A DNA stretch of 64,000 nucleotides. It comes from Sphingorhabdus contaminans. Lineage in GTDB: Bacteria; Pseudomonadota; Alphaproteobacteria; Sphingomonadales; Sphingomonadaceae. The translations under genes were made by a program, and so were the position numbers. Below, piece by piece: positions 1 to 8,569 of this stretch. The notes below the pieces were generated by a model, which searched no databases, was not told where the DNA came from, and saw only the letters and a program-made list of their open reading frames with translations. The stretch covers positions 124,001 to 188,000 of the forward strand of contig NZ_VKKU01000002.1 in the NCBI RefSeq assembly GCF_007280415.1. The letters run 5' to 3'. Positions within the stretch are counted from its first letter, which is position 1, and the number at the start of each line of letters is the position of its first letter.

Positions 1-610
1 AGTTATAGGCCAGAACCGCAGGAACAGCAACGAACAGACCAATTGCGGTCATGATCAGAGCTTCACCAACCGGACCGGCAATCTTGCCGATGTCGGCCTG
101 TCCGGCGATACCGATCTTGATCAGTGCCGAATAAATACCGATAACCGTACCCAGCAGACCAACGAACGGAGCGGTAGCACCCACGGTTGCCAGGAAAGGC
201 AGACCGCTGGCCAGCTTGTTGTTGATCGATTCTTCCGAACGGGCCATCGCGCCATGCAACCAGTCATGTGCTTCGACCGGATCGGTCAGCAGGCTGTGCT
301 GCTTCTGGGCTTCGATACCGTCGTCGACGACTTGACGGAATGCACTGTTCTTGTCGAGCTTTGCAGCGCCTTCTTCAAGCGTATTAGCGCGCCAGAACTG
401 CGCACGAACCTGCTTAGCCTGGTTCAAAACCTTCTGCTGTTCGAACAGCTTGGTGAACATGATGTAGAACGAGAAAACCGACATGATAACCATCACCGAG
501 AAAATCGCGATGGAGATCGGTCCGCCTTCTTTAAGTGCGGGAATAAGACCGAACTGGGCAGCGGCCTCAGGAGCTGCGGCACCAGCCGCCGTTAGAAACA
601 AAATCGACAT
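1..610 (-). CDS. exbB: MotA/TolQ/ExbB proton channel family protein (partial)
   Basis: Inner-membrane proton-channel subunit that powers TonB-dependent uptake together with ExbD and TonB. The reading frame runs off the window edge, so the C-terminus is missing; about 203 residues are visible. An alanine-rich N-terminal stretch (about residues 1-20) precedes the first membrane helix (about 28-48, PISIAIFSVMVIMSVFSFYI). A cytoplasmic domain follows. Near the edge lies the family motif around LATVGATAPFVGLLGTVIGI, which lines the channel in ExbB/TolQ. ATG at 608-610 is preceded by a GAGAGG ribosome site. It lies downstream of tonB on the same strand but is separated from it by an intrinsic terminator, so it may be expressed partly independently. 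TolQ is the alternative; the tonB neighbour favours ExbB. Confidence 0.9.
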   Translation of the reverse strand, partial: MSILFLTAAGAAAPEAAAQFGLIPALKEGGPISIAIFSVMVIMSVFSFYIMFTKLFEQQKVLNQAKQVRAQFWRANTLEEGAAKLDKNSAFRQVVDDGIEAQKQHSLLTDPVEAHDWLHGAMARSEESINNKLASGLPFLATVGATAPFVGLLGTVIGIYSALIKIGIAGQADIGKIAGPVGEALIMTAIGLFVAVPAVLAYN

Positions 611-645
611 TTTAACTACCTCTCAGAAAAATTTACGTTGCTAGC

Positions 646-683
646 AAAAAGGCCCGGCGCGAAGGCTCCCCCTTTGCCGGGCC
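646..683 (-). terminator. Intrinsic terminator between tonB and exbB
   Basis: Arms GGCCCGGC (651-658) and GCCGGGCC (676-683) form a perfect 8-bp stem. On the minus strand it is followed by five T (A-run at 646-650). It starts 7 bases past the tonB stop codon, so it should end or attenuate tonB transcripts before exbB. Confidence 0.8.
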
Positions 684-689
684 ATAGAT

Positions 690-1355
690 TTATTTCGGTA
701 TCTGCCACCGGACGCGATTCGAATAAGTACCGGTAGTGGGGTTACCACTGCCATCCAGGGCCGGATCGAAACGTGCACGACGCGTGACGTTGCTGCAGGT
801 CGCCTGATCAAGATCGGCATGACCGCTGGATGATGTAATCTGGCAATCGGTGACCCGACCATTGGGGCCAACCGTAACACGGAAGCCTGTGGTACCTTCA
901 CGCTCTTGCTGCAATGCCCGCGACGGATAGTCGTTGGTATTGGCCCAGTTACCCGGGTTGCCCTTCGGGATCGGATTAGGCCGCTTCGCCACGGGTGGCG
1001 GAGGCGGGGGTGGAGCCGATGGTGCAGGCGGCGCAGCCGTCGGTACGATCGGCGCAGCCGGAGGTGGTGTATCTACCGTCCGCACTGTAGGCGGCGGTGT
1101 TACTGTCACAACCATTGGCGGAGGAGAGACAACCGGAGGCTCAATCTGCTTCTCAGGCTCTGGTGGTGGCTCTTCTTCTTCTGGTGGCTCTTCTTCTTTC
1201 ACGTCGACGACGGTCATTTTTTCCTTGATAGCGACGACCGCATCATAGGCGAGGCCAGTCACCAAGGCATAACCGAGGAACGCGTGAAGAAGGATAACAA
1301 TGATGACAGAAACCAAACGGTTTGTGCTCATCCCATCTTGATCAGCATATGCCAT
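690..1355 (-). CDS. tonB: Energy transducer TonB
   Basis: Periplasm-spanning protein that passes ExbBD energy to outer-membrane receptors such as the one at 8570-11569. It has 221 residues: a short cytoplasmic N-terminus, one membrane helix (about 13-36, LVSVIIVILLHAFLGYALVT), a Glu/Pro and then Pro-rich periplasmic linker (about 55-128, including a run of seven prolines), and a TonB C-terminal domain (about 135-221) with YPSRALQQEREG and GxVTDCQI. Start chosen at ATG 1355 because TAGGAGAG lies about 9 bases upstream; the Met at residue 9 is an alternative. The C-terminal domain carries two Cys (CQITS and ATCSN) that could pair. Divergent from the gene at 1614. Confidence 0.93.
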   Translation of the reverse strand: MAYADQDGMSTNRLVSVIIVILLHAFLGYALVTGLAYDAVVAIKEKMTVVDVKEEEPPEEEEPPPEPEKQIEPPVVSPPPMVVTVTPPPTVRTVDTPPPAAPIVPTAAPPAPSAPPPPPPPVAKRPNPIPKGNPGNWANTNDYPSRALQQEREGTTGFRVTVGPNGRVTDCQITSSSGHADLDQATCSNVTRRARFDPALDGSGNPTTGTYSNRVRWQIPK

Positions 1356-1613
1356 GCGGAAACAACTCTCCTACCTTCAAAACAAAAAAAGCATTCGGGT
1401 CCGCACGTTCTAAAGATGCGACCGAAATACCCCCGCGATATCGAAATATTATCTTTTTTAAACTTCGATTCACCGGAGCAATAGCCAAGGCCTTCGGGCC
1501 TAGCAACACGGATTCTGCGATTCAGACGCAATTCATGTATAGCGCTTTCATATGGCACAGAACAGATATGGACCAAAGCTGTGCTTGGCGCTGCGGTCCG
1601 AAAGGGAATTGGA

Positions 1614-2468
1614 ATGAAATTGTCGCCTCTGAAATATGTTTTTACCGCAATTTTGCTGGGATTTAGCGCGATCAGCACCGCTCAGACGAGTGAATCTCTG
1701 CCACCCGCTCTAGCGGTACCTGCTGAAAGTGCCAGCTATGCCGATGTTGCCGATTTAGTCGTTATTTCACCCCTAATCGTCGATGCCACGATCAAAAATT
1801 TACGTAAAATTGCGCCCGAACAGGCCGTCGGAGTGCCTGCAACGCTGCAACGTGTACTCGTCGAAGCGGATATTAGCGCTTTGATTCGCGGACAAGAAGG
1901 CGTGACCCCTCGGGTGCGCTTTTTGCTCGACGTGCCTAAGGATGCGAAGGGTAAACTCCCCAAGCTGAAGAAGCAGCGGCTGTTTTTGCTCGGGAGCACG
2001 GTAGCAGGCAGGCCGGGCGAAATCCGCCTGTCACGTCCTAATGCATTGGTGCAATGGAGCCCTGCCAACGATCAACTCGTGCGCGCCATTACGAAAGAAG
2101 CCGTCCAGCTCGATGCGCCCGAGCGCATTACCGGCATAACCAGCGCATTTTATAGCGCCGGAACAGTGCTGGGCGAAGGTGAGACGCAGATCTTCCTGAA
2201 AACCGCCAAGGATCAGCCCTTGTCGCTTTCTGTACTCAGCCGACCGGGAGAGGCCAAAAGATGGGCCGTATCAACAGCTGAGGTCATCGATGAATCGGCC
2301 ACGGCCCCACAGAAATTCACGCTTCTTTGGTACCGCCTTGCGTGCGGATTGCCACGCGCACTTTCACCGGAGCTTGTTGAGGCCGCCGACAGCGATAATG
2401 CAGCACGTGCACAAGCCGACTATAAATATATATTGGACAGTTTGGGACCCTGCGGGCGGAAACGCTGA
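1614..2468 (+). CDS. Hypothetical secreted protein
   Basis: 284 residues, family not recognised. It has a clear signal peptide (residues 1-23, Lys then a hydrophobic core ending ISTAQ), so the mature protein is probably periplasmic. The frame is open 33 bases upstream, but the ATG at 1614 starts exactly at the signal peptide and has GGGAATTGG upstream, so it is preferred. The mature part is predicted soluble; two Cys lie near the C-terminus (LACGLP and LGPCG). No catalytic motif stands out. Divergent from tonB across about 258 bp and convergent with egtD, whose stop lies 10 bp away. Confidence 0.7.
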   Translation: MKLSPLKYVFTAILLGFSAISTAQTSESLPPALAVPAESASYADVADLVVISPLIVDATIKNLRKIAPEQAVGVPATLQRVLVEADISALIRGQEGVTPRVRFLLDVPKDAKGKLPKLKKQRLFLLGSTVAGRPGEIRLSRPNALVQWSPANDQLVRAITKEAVQLDAPERITGITSAFYSAGTVLGEGETQIFLKTAKDQPLSLSVLSRPGEAKRWAVSTAEVIDESATAPQKFTLLWYRLACGLPRALSPELVEAADSDNAARAQADYKYILDSLGPCGRKR

Positions 2469-2478
2469 GCTGGCGTAA

Positions 2479-3444
2479 TCAGGGCGCGTCATAGCGTGGC
2501 GCGGCCTCCGCGAGGACTAAGGTAAACCATTGCGCAGCATCGCTGAACTCCGCAACGGGAGTCCAGCCGCCAGCCCTCAATAAAATACGCAGACTGCGCA
2601 GGTCGAATTTATGGCTGTTTTCCGTATGAATGGATTCACCGGCGCGCATTTCGAAGTCATGGGCCGAAACCCTGAATTGCACGTCACGAACACATCGCAA
2701 ATGCATCTCTATCCGCGCTTCACGATCATTCCATTCAACATGATGTTCAAAGGCGTCGATAGGAATGGTGCCGTCCAATTCCCTGTTGATACGCGTAAGT
2801 AGGTTCAGGTTGAATGCAGCCGTAACTCCTGCGGCATCCCGATAGGCAGGCAACAGAATATCGGTCGGCTTTATCCGGTCAAACCCGATCAAAAGACGCG
2901 CGCCCTGCCCCAGATGGTTTCGCATATGCCGCAAAAGGTCGACGCTGCTGCGCGGAACAAAATTACCGATGGTGGAACCCGGGAAAAAGCCGAGCCTTTC
3001 TTCACTTGGTTTCGTGGTCGGCAACCGCATGTCGGTCGAAAAATCTGCCTCGATGGGACAAATTGCCAGATCGGGAAATTGGCGCGCCAGTGCTTGCGCC
3101 GACGCCCTGAGATATTCGCCCGATATATCCACCGGGATATAAATGTCCGGATCTATGGCTTCCAGCAGCAAAGGGGTTTTCGTTGCGCTCCCTGCTCCAA
3201 ATTCAACGACTGCCGAGCCGGCAGGGACGAGCGTGGCAAGTTCATCACGATGCTTTGCCAATAATTCAGTTTCGATGCGCGTCGGATAATATTCCGGCAG
3301 CCGGGTAATCTCGTCGAACAGATGTGATCCGTGTTTATCGTAAAACCATCGGGCCGGTATGGCTCGACGCGGTCCCCGCAGTCCATCCAGAACATCGGCG
3401 CGAAATTGTGGGTCAGCCTGCGGCCTTAAATCAGCTTCAGACAT
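2479..3444 (-). CDS. egtD: L-histidine N-alpha-methyltransferase EgtD (ergothioneine synthesis)
   Basis: Trimethylates histidine with three SAM to give hercynine, the first step of ergothioneine synthesis. The 321 residues match the usual EgtD length. Visible features are FYDKHGSHLFDEITRLPEYY (about 34-53), typical of the family, and the SAM-binding loop EFGAGSATKT (81-90). An open frame extends upstream, but the ATG at 3444 overlaps the end of egtB by 8 bp (ATGTCTGA) and gives the family N-terminus, so it is chosen. It is the last gene of a four-gene minus-strand operon. No egtC or egtE is present nearby. Confidence 0.93.
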   Translation of the reverse strand: MSEADLRPQADPQFRADVLDGLRGPRRAIPARWFYDKHGSHLFDEITRLPEYYPTRIETELLAKHRDELATLVPAGSAVVEFGAGSATKTPLLLEAIDPDIYIPVDISGEYLRASAQALARQFPDLAICPIEADFSTDMRLPTTKPSEERLGFFPGSTIGNFVPRSSVDLLRHMRNHLGQGARLLIGFDRIKPTDILLPAYRDAAGVTAAFNLNLLTRINRELDGTIPIDAFEHHVEWNDREARIEMHLRCVRDVQFRVSAHDFEMRAGESIHTENSHKFDLRSLRILLRAGGWTPVAEFSDAAQWFTLVLAEAAPRYDAP

Positions 3445-4675
3445 CGCGGGCCAGCCGCAATCCGGTGAATTGCCAACGCTGGTGCGGATAGAAAAAGTTA
3501 CGGTAGCTCGCACGCACATGACCGCGTGGCGTCGCGCAACTGCCGCCACGCAGCACGAACTGTCCGCTCATAAACTTGCCGTTATACTCGCCAACTGCGC
3601 CAGCTGCCGCACGAAAGCCGGGATAGGGCCGATAGGCGCTACCTGTCCACTGCCAGACATTGCCAAACAGCGAATCCGCTCCATCTGCATTGGGTCGTAC
3701 AGGACCAGCCGCATCCAGCTGGTTGCCTGCGCTCGCGTCCTCAGGCGCTGCGCACACTTCCCACTCCGCCTCGGTAGGTAATCGCGCCCCTGCCCAACTT
3801 GCATAAGCGTCAGCTTCGTAGAGACTGATATGGGTTACAGGCGCGCTGGGATCGACCGCGCGCAGCCCGTCCAGACCGAACGACAGCCATCGGCCATCCC
3901 GATCCTTCTGCCAATAAAGCGGTGCTTCTACACGCTCGCGCTGCACCCAGGCCCATCCATCGGACAGCCAGTGGCGCGGCTCTGTATAACCATTGTCGTC
4001 TATGAACTGCATCCAATCACCATTGGACACTGTTCGTGACGATAGCGCGAAAGGTTTCAAAAAAACTTCGTGACGCGGACCTTCACAGTCAAAGGCGAAA
4101 TCCGACCCTGCATGCCCGATACTCTGAACCCCTGTCGGACCCGCCAGCCATTGTGCCGTCCGGGTCTGTTGGTCGGGGACTGCGCGCATTACCGGTTCCG
4201 GCCAATAGGCAGGGAAAGTGGGATTTTGCGCAAAAAGATGAAGAATATCGGTCAGCAGCAATTCCTGATGTTGTTGCTCATGCTGGATACCGAGCTCCAC
4301 CAATTCCAATGCCGTTTCAGGTAAATTGTTCCAATGCGCGTCCAGAGCCGCTTCGACATGGGCGCGATATGTCTGCACGACGGTAAGTGACGGGCGTGTG
4401 ATCAGACCTCGCGCAGCGCGTGCATGCCGCGCACCTTCGGCTTCATAATAGCTGTTGAACAGATAAGCGAAATCATCGTCAAAAGCTTTGTAGCCGGGAA
4501 CATGATCCCGCAAAATGAAGGTTTCCAGGAACCATGTGACATGGGCCAGATGCCATTTCGCCGGGGAGGCATCGGGCATGGATTGCACCGTCGCATCCGC
4601 ATCGGAAAGCGGCTTGACCAGATCGATCGTTAGTTTGCGTGCGGCCAAAAACCGGTCGCGAAGTGCCCGCGTCAT
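3437..4675 (-). CDS. egtB: Ergothioneine synthase EgtB (iron sulfoxide synthase)
   Basis: Non-haem iron enzyme that couples hercynine to a thiol (gamma-glutamylcysteine or cysteine) with O2. 412 residues. An N-terminal DinB-like domain carries WHLAHVTWF (His45) and HEQQHQE (His132, His136), the three-His iron site. A formylglycine-generating-enzyme/C-type-lectin domain follows (about 190-412) with GNVWQWTGS and LRGGSC near the C-terminus. The ATG at 4675 overlaps the stop of the adenosyltransferase gene (ATGA); a longer open frame upstream lies inside that gene and is rejected. Paired with egtD, it supplies the two core steps; the final C-S lyase must lie elsewhere. Confidence 0.93.
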   Translation of the reverse strand: MTRALRDRFLAARKLTIDLVKPLSDADATVQSMPDASPAKWHLAHVTWFLETFILRDHVPGYKAFDDDFAYLFNSYYEAEGARHARAARGLITRPSLTVVQTYRAHVEAALDAHWNNLPETALELVELGIQHEQQHQELLLTDILHLFAQNPTFPAYWPEPVMRAVPDQQTRTAQWLAGPTGVQSIGHAGSDFAFDCEGPRHEVFLKPFALSSRTVSNGDWMQFIDDNGYTEPRHWLSDGWAWVQRERVEAPLYWQKDRDGRWLSFGLDGLRAVDPSAPVTHISLYEADAYASWAGARLPTEAEWEVCAAPEDASAGNQLDAAGPVRPNADGADSLFGNVWQWTGSAYRPYPGFRAAAGAVGEYNGKFMSGQFVLRGGSCATPRGHVRASYRNFFYPHQRWQFTGLRLARDV

Positions 4676-5253
4676 CGCGACGCGCCCGGCACCCACATTA
4701 CATCGCCATTTCGTGAGGCGTTGATCACGCGGCACAATACGAAAAGATAGTCCGACAACCGGTTTATATATTCCAGCGCATTAGGATTTATGGAGACGGA
4801 TTGCGAAGCCGCCACCAGCGCCCGTTCGGCACGGCGCGAAATCGCCCGCGCCATATGCATATGCGCGGCGGGGATACTGCCGCCGGGGAGGATGAAGCTC
4901 GTCAAAGCCGGAAGTTCTTCATTCGCCCTGTCGATTGTGTCTTCTAACCATTTCACCTGAGCCGGAATGATCCGCAGTTCCATCGGCGAAGGCTCGAAAC
5001 TCGAACCAGGCGTGGCAATATCCGCACCCAGATCGAAAAGATCATTCTGGATGCGACGCAGATCACGAACCAAAGCCGTCGCCTTTGGATCGGATTCCAG
5101 ACATTCAACCGCAACACCTATCGCGCAATTGGCTTCGTCCACTTCGCCAATAGCATGTAAGCGGGCATCGGATTTGGAAATACGCGAACCGTCGACAAGG
5201 CCTGTGGTGCCATCATCGCCGGTCCGCGTGTAAATTTTGTTCAGTTTAACCAT
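4672..5253 (-). CDS. Cob(I)yrinic acid a,c-diamide/cob(I)alamin adenosyltransferase, PduO type
   Basis: Transfers the adenosyl group of ATP to cob(I)alamin to form adenosylcobalamin. 193 residues, the usual size. The N-terminal ATP-binding motif TRTGDDGTTGL (about 9-19) and the acidic/Arg signature around ALVRDLRRIQNDLFDLGADI and RAISRRAERALV are characteristic of PduO/MMAB enzymes. It is third in a co-directional minus-strand run (GluQ-RS, HIG1, this gene, egtB, egtD), 17 bp after the HIG1 gene and overlapping egtB by 4 bp. Why it sits with ergothioneine genes is not clear; co-transcription may be incidental. Confidence 0.92.
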   Translation of the reverse strand: MVKLNKIYTRTGDDGTTGLVDGSRISKSDARLHAIGEVDEANCAIGVAVECLESDPKATALVRDLRRIQNDLFDLGADIATPGSSFEPSPMELRIIPAQVKWLEDTIDRANEELPALTSFILPGGSIPAAHMHMARAISRRAERALVAASQSVSINPNALEYINRLSDYLFVLCRVINASRNGDVMWVPGASR

Positions 5254-5270
5254 GTCAGATCACGCAATGC

Positions 5271-5498
5271 TTATTGCGCACCTGCCACCAGCAAAAGAAC
5301 TACGACGAGCATGACCGTAATGGCCTGCCACTTCACGCGTGCAAACATCATCTTGTTTTGCATGGCGAGCGATTGCGGAATTCCGTCCTTGTCGAGTTCG
5401 GTCGGACGCATATTCGCAAATGCATGCAGGCCACGAATAAGCGCAAAAGCCACCGCACCTGCCGAGGCGATAATCAAGAGTACCAGCAAAATAGTCAT
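5271..5498 (-). CDS. Twin transmembrane HIG1-domain protein
   Basis: 75 residues with two predicted membrane helices (about 2-24 and 53-73) joined by a charged loop. The central stretch NKMMFARVKWQAITVML matches the HIG1 (hypoxia-induced gene 1) domain, found in alphaproteobacterial proteins and the mitochondrial Rcf1/HIGD family that associate with cytochrome oxidase. It is small but clearly a gene, within the expected length range. It is 41 bp after gluQ and 17 bp before the adenosyltransferase, so probably in one transcript. Respiratory supercomplex function is inferred from the family only. Confidence 0.85.
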   Translation of the reverse strand: MTILLVLLIIASAGAVAFALIRGLHAFANMRPTELDKDGIPQSLAMQNKMMFARVKWQAITVMLVVVLLLVAGAQ

Positions 5499-5539
5499 CG
5501 GGAGAATGTCCTTATGGGGTTGATACCCCTGCCACCTAT

Positions 5540-6424
5540 CTAGGCGCTCGACAGCGAAATGCCAAGCGGAAGCACCCCTTGACGCAAATTATCGATCAAT
5601 AGCGGGCCATCCTGCCCGGCAAGCCGAAGTGCCGATAGCGGAGGGGAGGATTTGCTCTTCGCCAGTTTTTGCCCCTTGTCATCCAAAAGCAATGGGTGAT
5701 GCCAATAGAGGGGCTCCGGAAGATCCAACAGTTGCTGCAAAATACGGTGTATCGCGGTGTAGGCAAACAGGTCCAACCCCCGAACCACATGGCTTATTCG
5801 GTCTGCGGCGTCGTCGACTGTAGCCGCCAAATGATATGAGGCGGGCGCATCCTTTCGCCAGAGAACAACATCTCCGAACTGCATGGCATCGGCAAAAAAG
5901 GTTCCGGCAACCAGGTCCGTCCACTGGATGGGGCCAGACATCGCCAAAGCTTCAGCCATGTTAATACGCCAGCAGAACGGTTTGGTAGGGTCGATGTCCC
6001 TGTTGCGGCATGTGCCAGGATAATGCGGACCGTCAGGACCATGTGGTACCGGCTTCAATACCTGCGCCGCCAGAATATCGCTGCGAGTGCAGGTGCACCG
6101 ATACAATAATCCAAGCGCGTTCAACCGGTCGAGTGCATGTCGATAGCGCTCTACATTTTCAGACTGGTACCGAACGGGTTCATCAGGAACAAGTTCAAGC
6201 CATTCCAAATCCGCAACGATGGCCTGCACATGTTCCGGCCTGCTTCGGGTACCGTCAATATCCTCGATACGAAGAAGGAACTTCCCACGCTGGGCGTGCG
6301 CAAAGTCGCGGGCGCAAAGGGCCGAGAATGCATGTCCCAAATGCAACGCGCCATTCGGGCTGGGTGCAAAGCGGGTCCGGACTGGCGTTGCGACACTGCT
6401 CTCAATGATCGGTAAAAATACCAT
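5540..6424 (-). CDS. gluQ: Glutamyl-queuosine tRNA(Asp) synthetase
   Basis: Charges queuosine at the wobble position of tRNA-Asp with glutamate. 294 residues, the length of a GluRS catalytic domain without an anticodon-binding domain. The HIGH-type motif FAPSPNGALHLGHA lies at about 18-31, RIEDIDGTRSR follows, and the KMSKS counterpart is KLAKSK near residue 258. Cysteine pairs CTCTRSD and GTCRNRD match the zinc site of YadB-type enzymes. Lack of a C-terminal anticodon domain separates it from GltX. ATG 6424 gives a short extension before TRFAPSPNG. Confidence 0.92.
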   Translation of the reverse strand: MVFLPIIESSVATPVRTRFAPSPNGALHLGHAFSALCARDFAHAQRGKFLLRIEDIDGTRSRPEHVQAIVADLEWLELVPDEPVRYQSENVERYRHALDRLNALGLLYRCTCTRSDILAAQVLKPVPHGPDGPHYPGTCRNRDIDPTKPFCWRINMAEALAMSGPIQWTDLVAGTFFADAMQFGDVVLWRKDAPASYHLAATVDDAADRISHVVRGLDLFAYTAIHRILQQLLDLPEPLYWHHPLLLDDKGQKLAKSKSSPPLSALRLAGQDGPLLIDNLRQGVLPLGISLSSA

Positions 6425-6542
6425 ATTATGTGTTTTTGCCCTCTTGACGTCACAATATGTGCAAATAGGTTGGCAAATGTCAAAATGCTGTAACGCCCAT
6501 AGGGTTAAAACGGCTATGACAACAGGGGAGAAGGTCTGACTT

Positions 6543-7127
6543 ATGTTGCATACCGGAACTTTCGAGGCCGCTGGCAGAGCAAGGCATCCTGAAAATTGCC
6601 CTGCCCTAGTGCTGAACGCAGACTACACTCCGCTCAGCTACTATCCGCTAAGCCTTTGGCCATGGCAGACTGCAATCAAGGCCGTGTTTCTTGACAAGGT
6701 AGACATTGTTTCAAGCTATGAGCGCCATGTCCACAGCCCCAGTCTGGACATGAAAATCCCGTCGGTGATTGCGCTGCGCCAATATGTAAAGCCATCTGAA
6801 TATCCCGCCTTCACCCGCTTCAATCTGTTTTTACGCGACAAGTTCGAATGCCAATATTGCGGATCGGGCGACAACCTGACTTTTGACCATATTGTCCCGC
6901 GCAGATTAGGCGGAATTACAAGTTGGGAAAATGTTACGACAGCTTGTCTGCCCTGCAATTTGAAGAAAGGTGGACGGACCCCGAAGCAGGCACATATGCA
7001 ACTGAACATGGCAGCTATTCGACCAACAAGCTGGCAATTGCAGGATCGCGGTCGTGCATTTCCGCCCAATCATCTGCACGAAACATGGCATGACTGGCTC
7101 TATTGGGACATCGAGCTCGAAGGGTAA
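6543..7127 (+). CDS. HNH endonuclease family protein
   Basis: 194 residues with a C-terminal HNH nuclease domain. Zinc-binding pairs C103xxC106 and C135xxC138 flank the DHIVPRRLGG active-site segment (Asp115, His116) and the Asn of SWENVTTAC (Asn130). The N-terminal part (LVLNADYTPLSYYPLSLWPW) is typical of the chromosomal HNH proteins conserved across Alphaproteobacteria, not of phage or R-M enzymes. GGGAGAAGG lies upstream. Function in the cell is not established; a housekeeping role in nucleic-acid processing is inferred from conservation. Confidence 0.88.
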   Translation: MLHTGTFEAAGRARHPENCPALVLNADYTPLSYYPLSLWPWQTAIKAVFLDKVDIVSSYERHVHSPSLDMKIPSVIALRQYVKPSEYPAFTRFNLFLRDKFECQYCGSGDNLTFDHIVPRRLGGITSWENVTTACLPCNLKKGGRTPKQAHMQLNMAAIRPTSWQLQDRGRAFPPNHLHETWHDWLYWDIELEG

Positions 7128-7162
7128 GCAGTTTACCCTCCCGGTACGATATTTCGTCTCGG

Positions 7163-7702
7163 CTATTCCGTAACCGTCAAGGCAGGCACGGCCCGCGCTG
7201 CATCCTCAGGCGTGATTCCAGGAGGCGGCGCGGCTGCAATGCGTTCTTCACCGCGCATCACCCGGCCTGCACGTTTAATCGCATCACGTAAGCGGGGATA
7301 ACTGCCACAGCGACACAGATTAGTGATCGCCGCGTTGATTTCTTCGTCCGACGGATTGGTGCTTTTTTTAAGCAAAACCGAAGCGGCCATTATCACGCCC
7401 GGAATACAAAATCCGCATTGCGGCACATTTCCCGCAACAAATGCTTGCTGAACCGGGTGGCTCCGATCGCGACTTAACCCTTCAATGGTCGTGACAAAGC
7501 GGCCTTCCGCCTCGGCAATCGTCACTAAGCAGGATCGAATGGCTTCCCCATCAATTTCGACCATGCAAGCGCCGCAATCCCCTGTTCCGCATCCATATTT
7601 GGTGCCGGTCAAATTCGATGCATCGCGGAGCGCCCAGAGCAAGGGCGTCTGTGGGTCCATCTTGTACTGAACCGGACGATCATTAACGGTGAATTTTGTC
7701 AT
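7163..7702 (-). CDS. (2Fe-2S)-binding small subunit of a xanthine-dehydrogenase-family oxidoreductase
   Basis: 179 residues with the two-cluster layout of IorA/CoxS-type subunits: a plant-ferredoxin cluster (C38, C43, C46, C58) and a second helical cluster (C96, C99, C130, C132 in CGFCIPG and CRCGSYPR). Such subunits pass electrons from a molybdenum cofactor subunit. No molybdopterin large subunit or FAD subunit is present next to it, which is unusual, so it either serves a distant partner or is a relic. The sequence is intact with no missing cysteine. A class II aldolase gene lies 32 bp upstream on the same strand. Confidence 0.87.
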   Translation of the reverse strand: MTKFTVNDRPVQYKMDPQTPLLWALRDASNLTGTKYGCGTGDCGACMVEIDGEAIRSCLVTIAEAEGRFVTTIEGLSRDRSHPVQQAFVAGNVPQCGFCIPGVIMAASVLLKKSTNPSDEEINAAITNLCRCGSYPRLRDAIKRAGRVMRGEERIAAAPPPGITPEDAARAVPALTVTE

Positions 7703-7733
7703 GTAACCGCGCTAGTGGCTGATGGGCTTGCAA

Positions 7734-8498
7734 TCAATCCCGCCAGCTTTTGTCGATTTGGTCCACCTTGCGCACCATCGCGTCAAATTCAACGCGCCCT
7801 GAACCACCCGGGGGCGACGCCATATACAGATCCCGTTGATGGACCGCGATCACATCATCCGGCACGGTAATCGGTTTGCCCATTTGCATCGTTGCCACCT
7901 GGTGTTCACACGCACGCTGGAGCGCCCAATATTTGATAAATGCGTCCGGCAAGGTCTTGCCCATGACAACTGGCCCGTGATTGCGCAGCATCAAAATGCG
8001 TTTATCGCCCAGATTTTGGACCAAACGCACGCCTTCTTCTTCGCGGACGGTTACACCTTCAAAATCATGATAGGCTACTTGCCCGATGAAATTGCAGGCA
8101 TAGAAGTTAACAGGCTGCAATCCGCCTTCGAGGGAGCATACCGCAACGGTCGCGGTGGTGTGCGTATGGATGATTGCATGCGCATCGGGCAAAGTGCGGT
8201 GGAAAAGGCTATGCTGGACAAAGCCGGCCTTGTTCACATGCCAGGGATTATCGGCATCCAGTTTGTTTCCATCGATATCAATCTTGATAAGGCTGGAGGC
8301 GGTAACTTCCCCAAAATGCATTCCATAAGGATTGATAAGGAACGCACCTTCTTCATCCGGAACCTTGACGGTAATGTGATTGAATACAAGTTCGTCCCAG
8401 CCAAACATTGCGAATATGCGGTAACAGGCGGCAAGTTCCTGCCGCGCGGCCCATTCTGCTTCGCTATATTTACTGTTCGCTCTCAGCTGGGTTGCCAT
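7734..8498 (-). CDS. Class II aldolase/adducin family protein
   Basis: Zinc-dependent aldolase-fold protein of 254 residues. The motif IIHTHTTATVAV provides two His ligands, with further candidates in MLRNHGPVVMG, both characteristic of the family. Substrate is unknown; fuculose-phosphate aldolase relatives act on sugar phosphates, but many family members lack assigned chemistry. The ATG at 8498 is chosen over one 18 bases upstream because AGGAGAG sits 6 bases before it. The gene lies between an orphan 2Fe-2S subunit and a large TonB-dependent receptor, all on the minus strand; a shared catabolic role is possible but not shown. Confidence 0.85.
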   Translation of the reverse strand: MATQLRANSKYSEAEWAARQELAACYRIFAMFGWDELVFNHITVKVPDEEGAFLINPYGMHFGEVTASSLIKIDIDGNKLDADNPWHVNKAGFVQHSLFHRTLPDAHAIIHTHTTATVAVCSLEGGLQPVNFYACNFIGQVAYHDFEGVTVREEEGVRLVQNLGDKRILMLRNHGPVVMGKTLPDAFIKYWALQRACEHQVATMQMGKPITVPDDVIAVHQRDLYMASPPGGSGRVEFDAMVRKVDQIDKSWRD

Positions 8499-8569
8499 GC
8501 TCGCTCTCCTGTTCATTCCATTTGCGTTGCATTATGAAATGAAAGGAGAGCGAGGGCAAGGCTATGTCG

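Noticed and set aside
2479-3549. Longer EgtD starting at 3549
   Set aside because: The extra 35 residues lie inside egtB in another frame and lack homology to the EgtD N-terminus; ATG 3444 fits the family.
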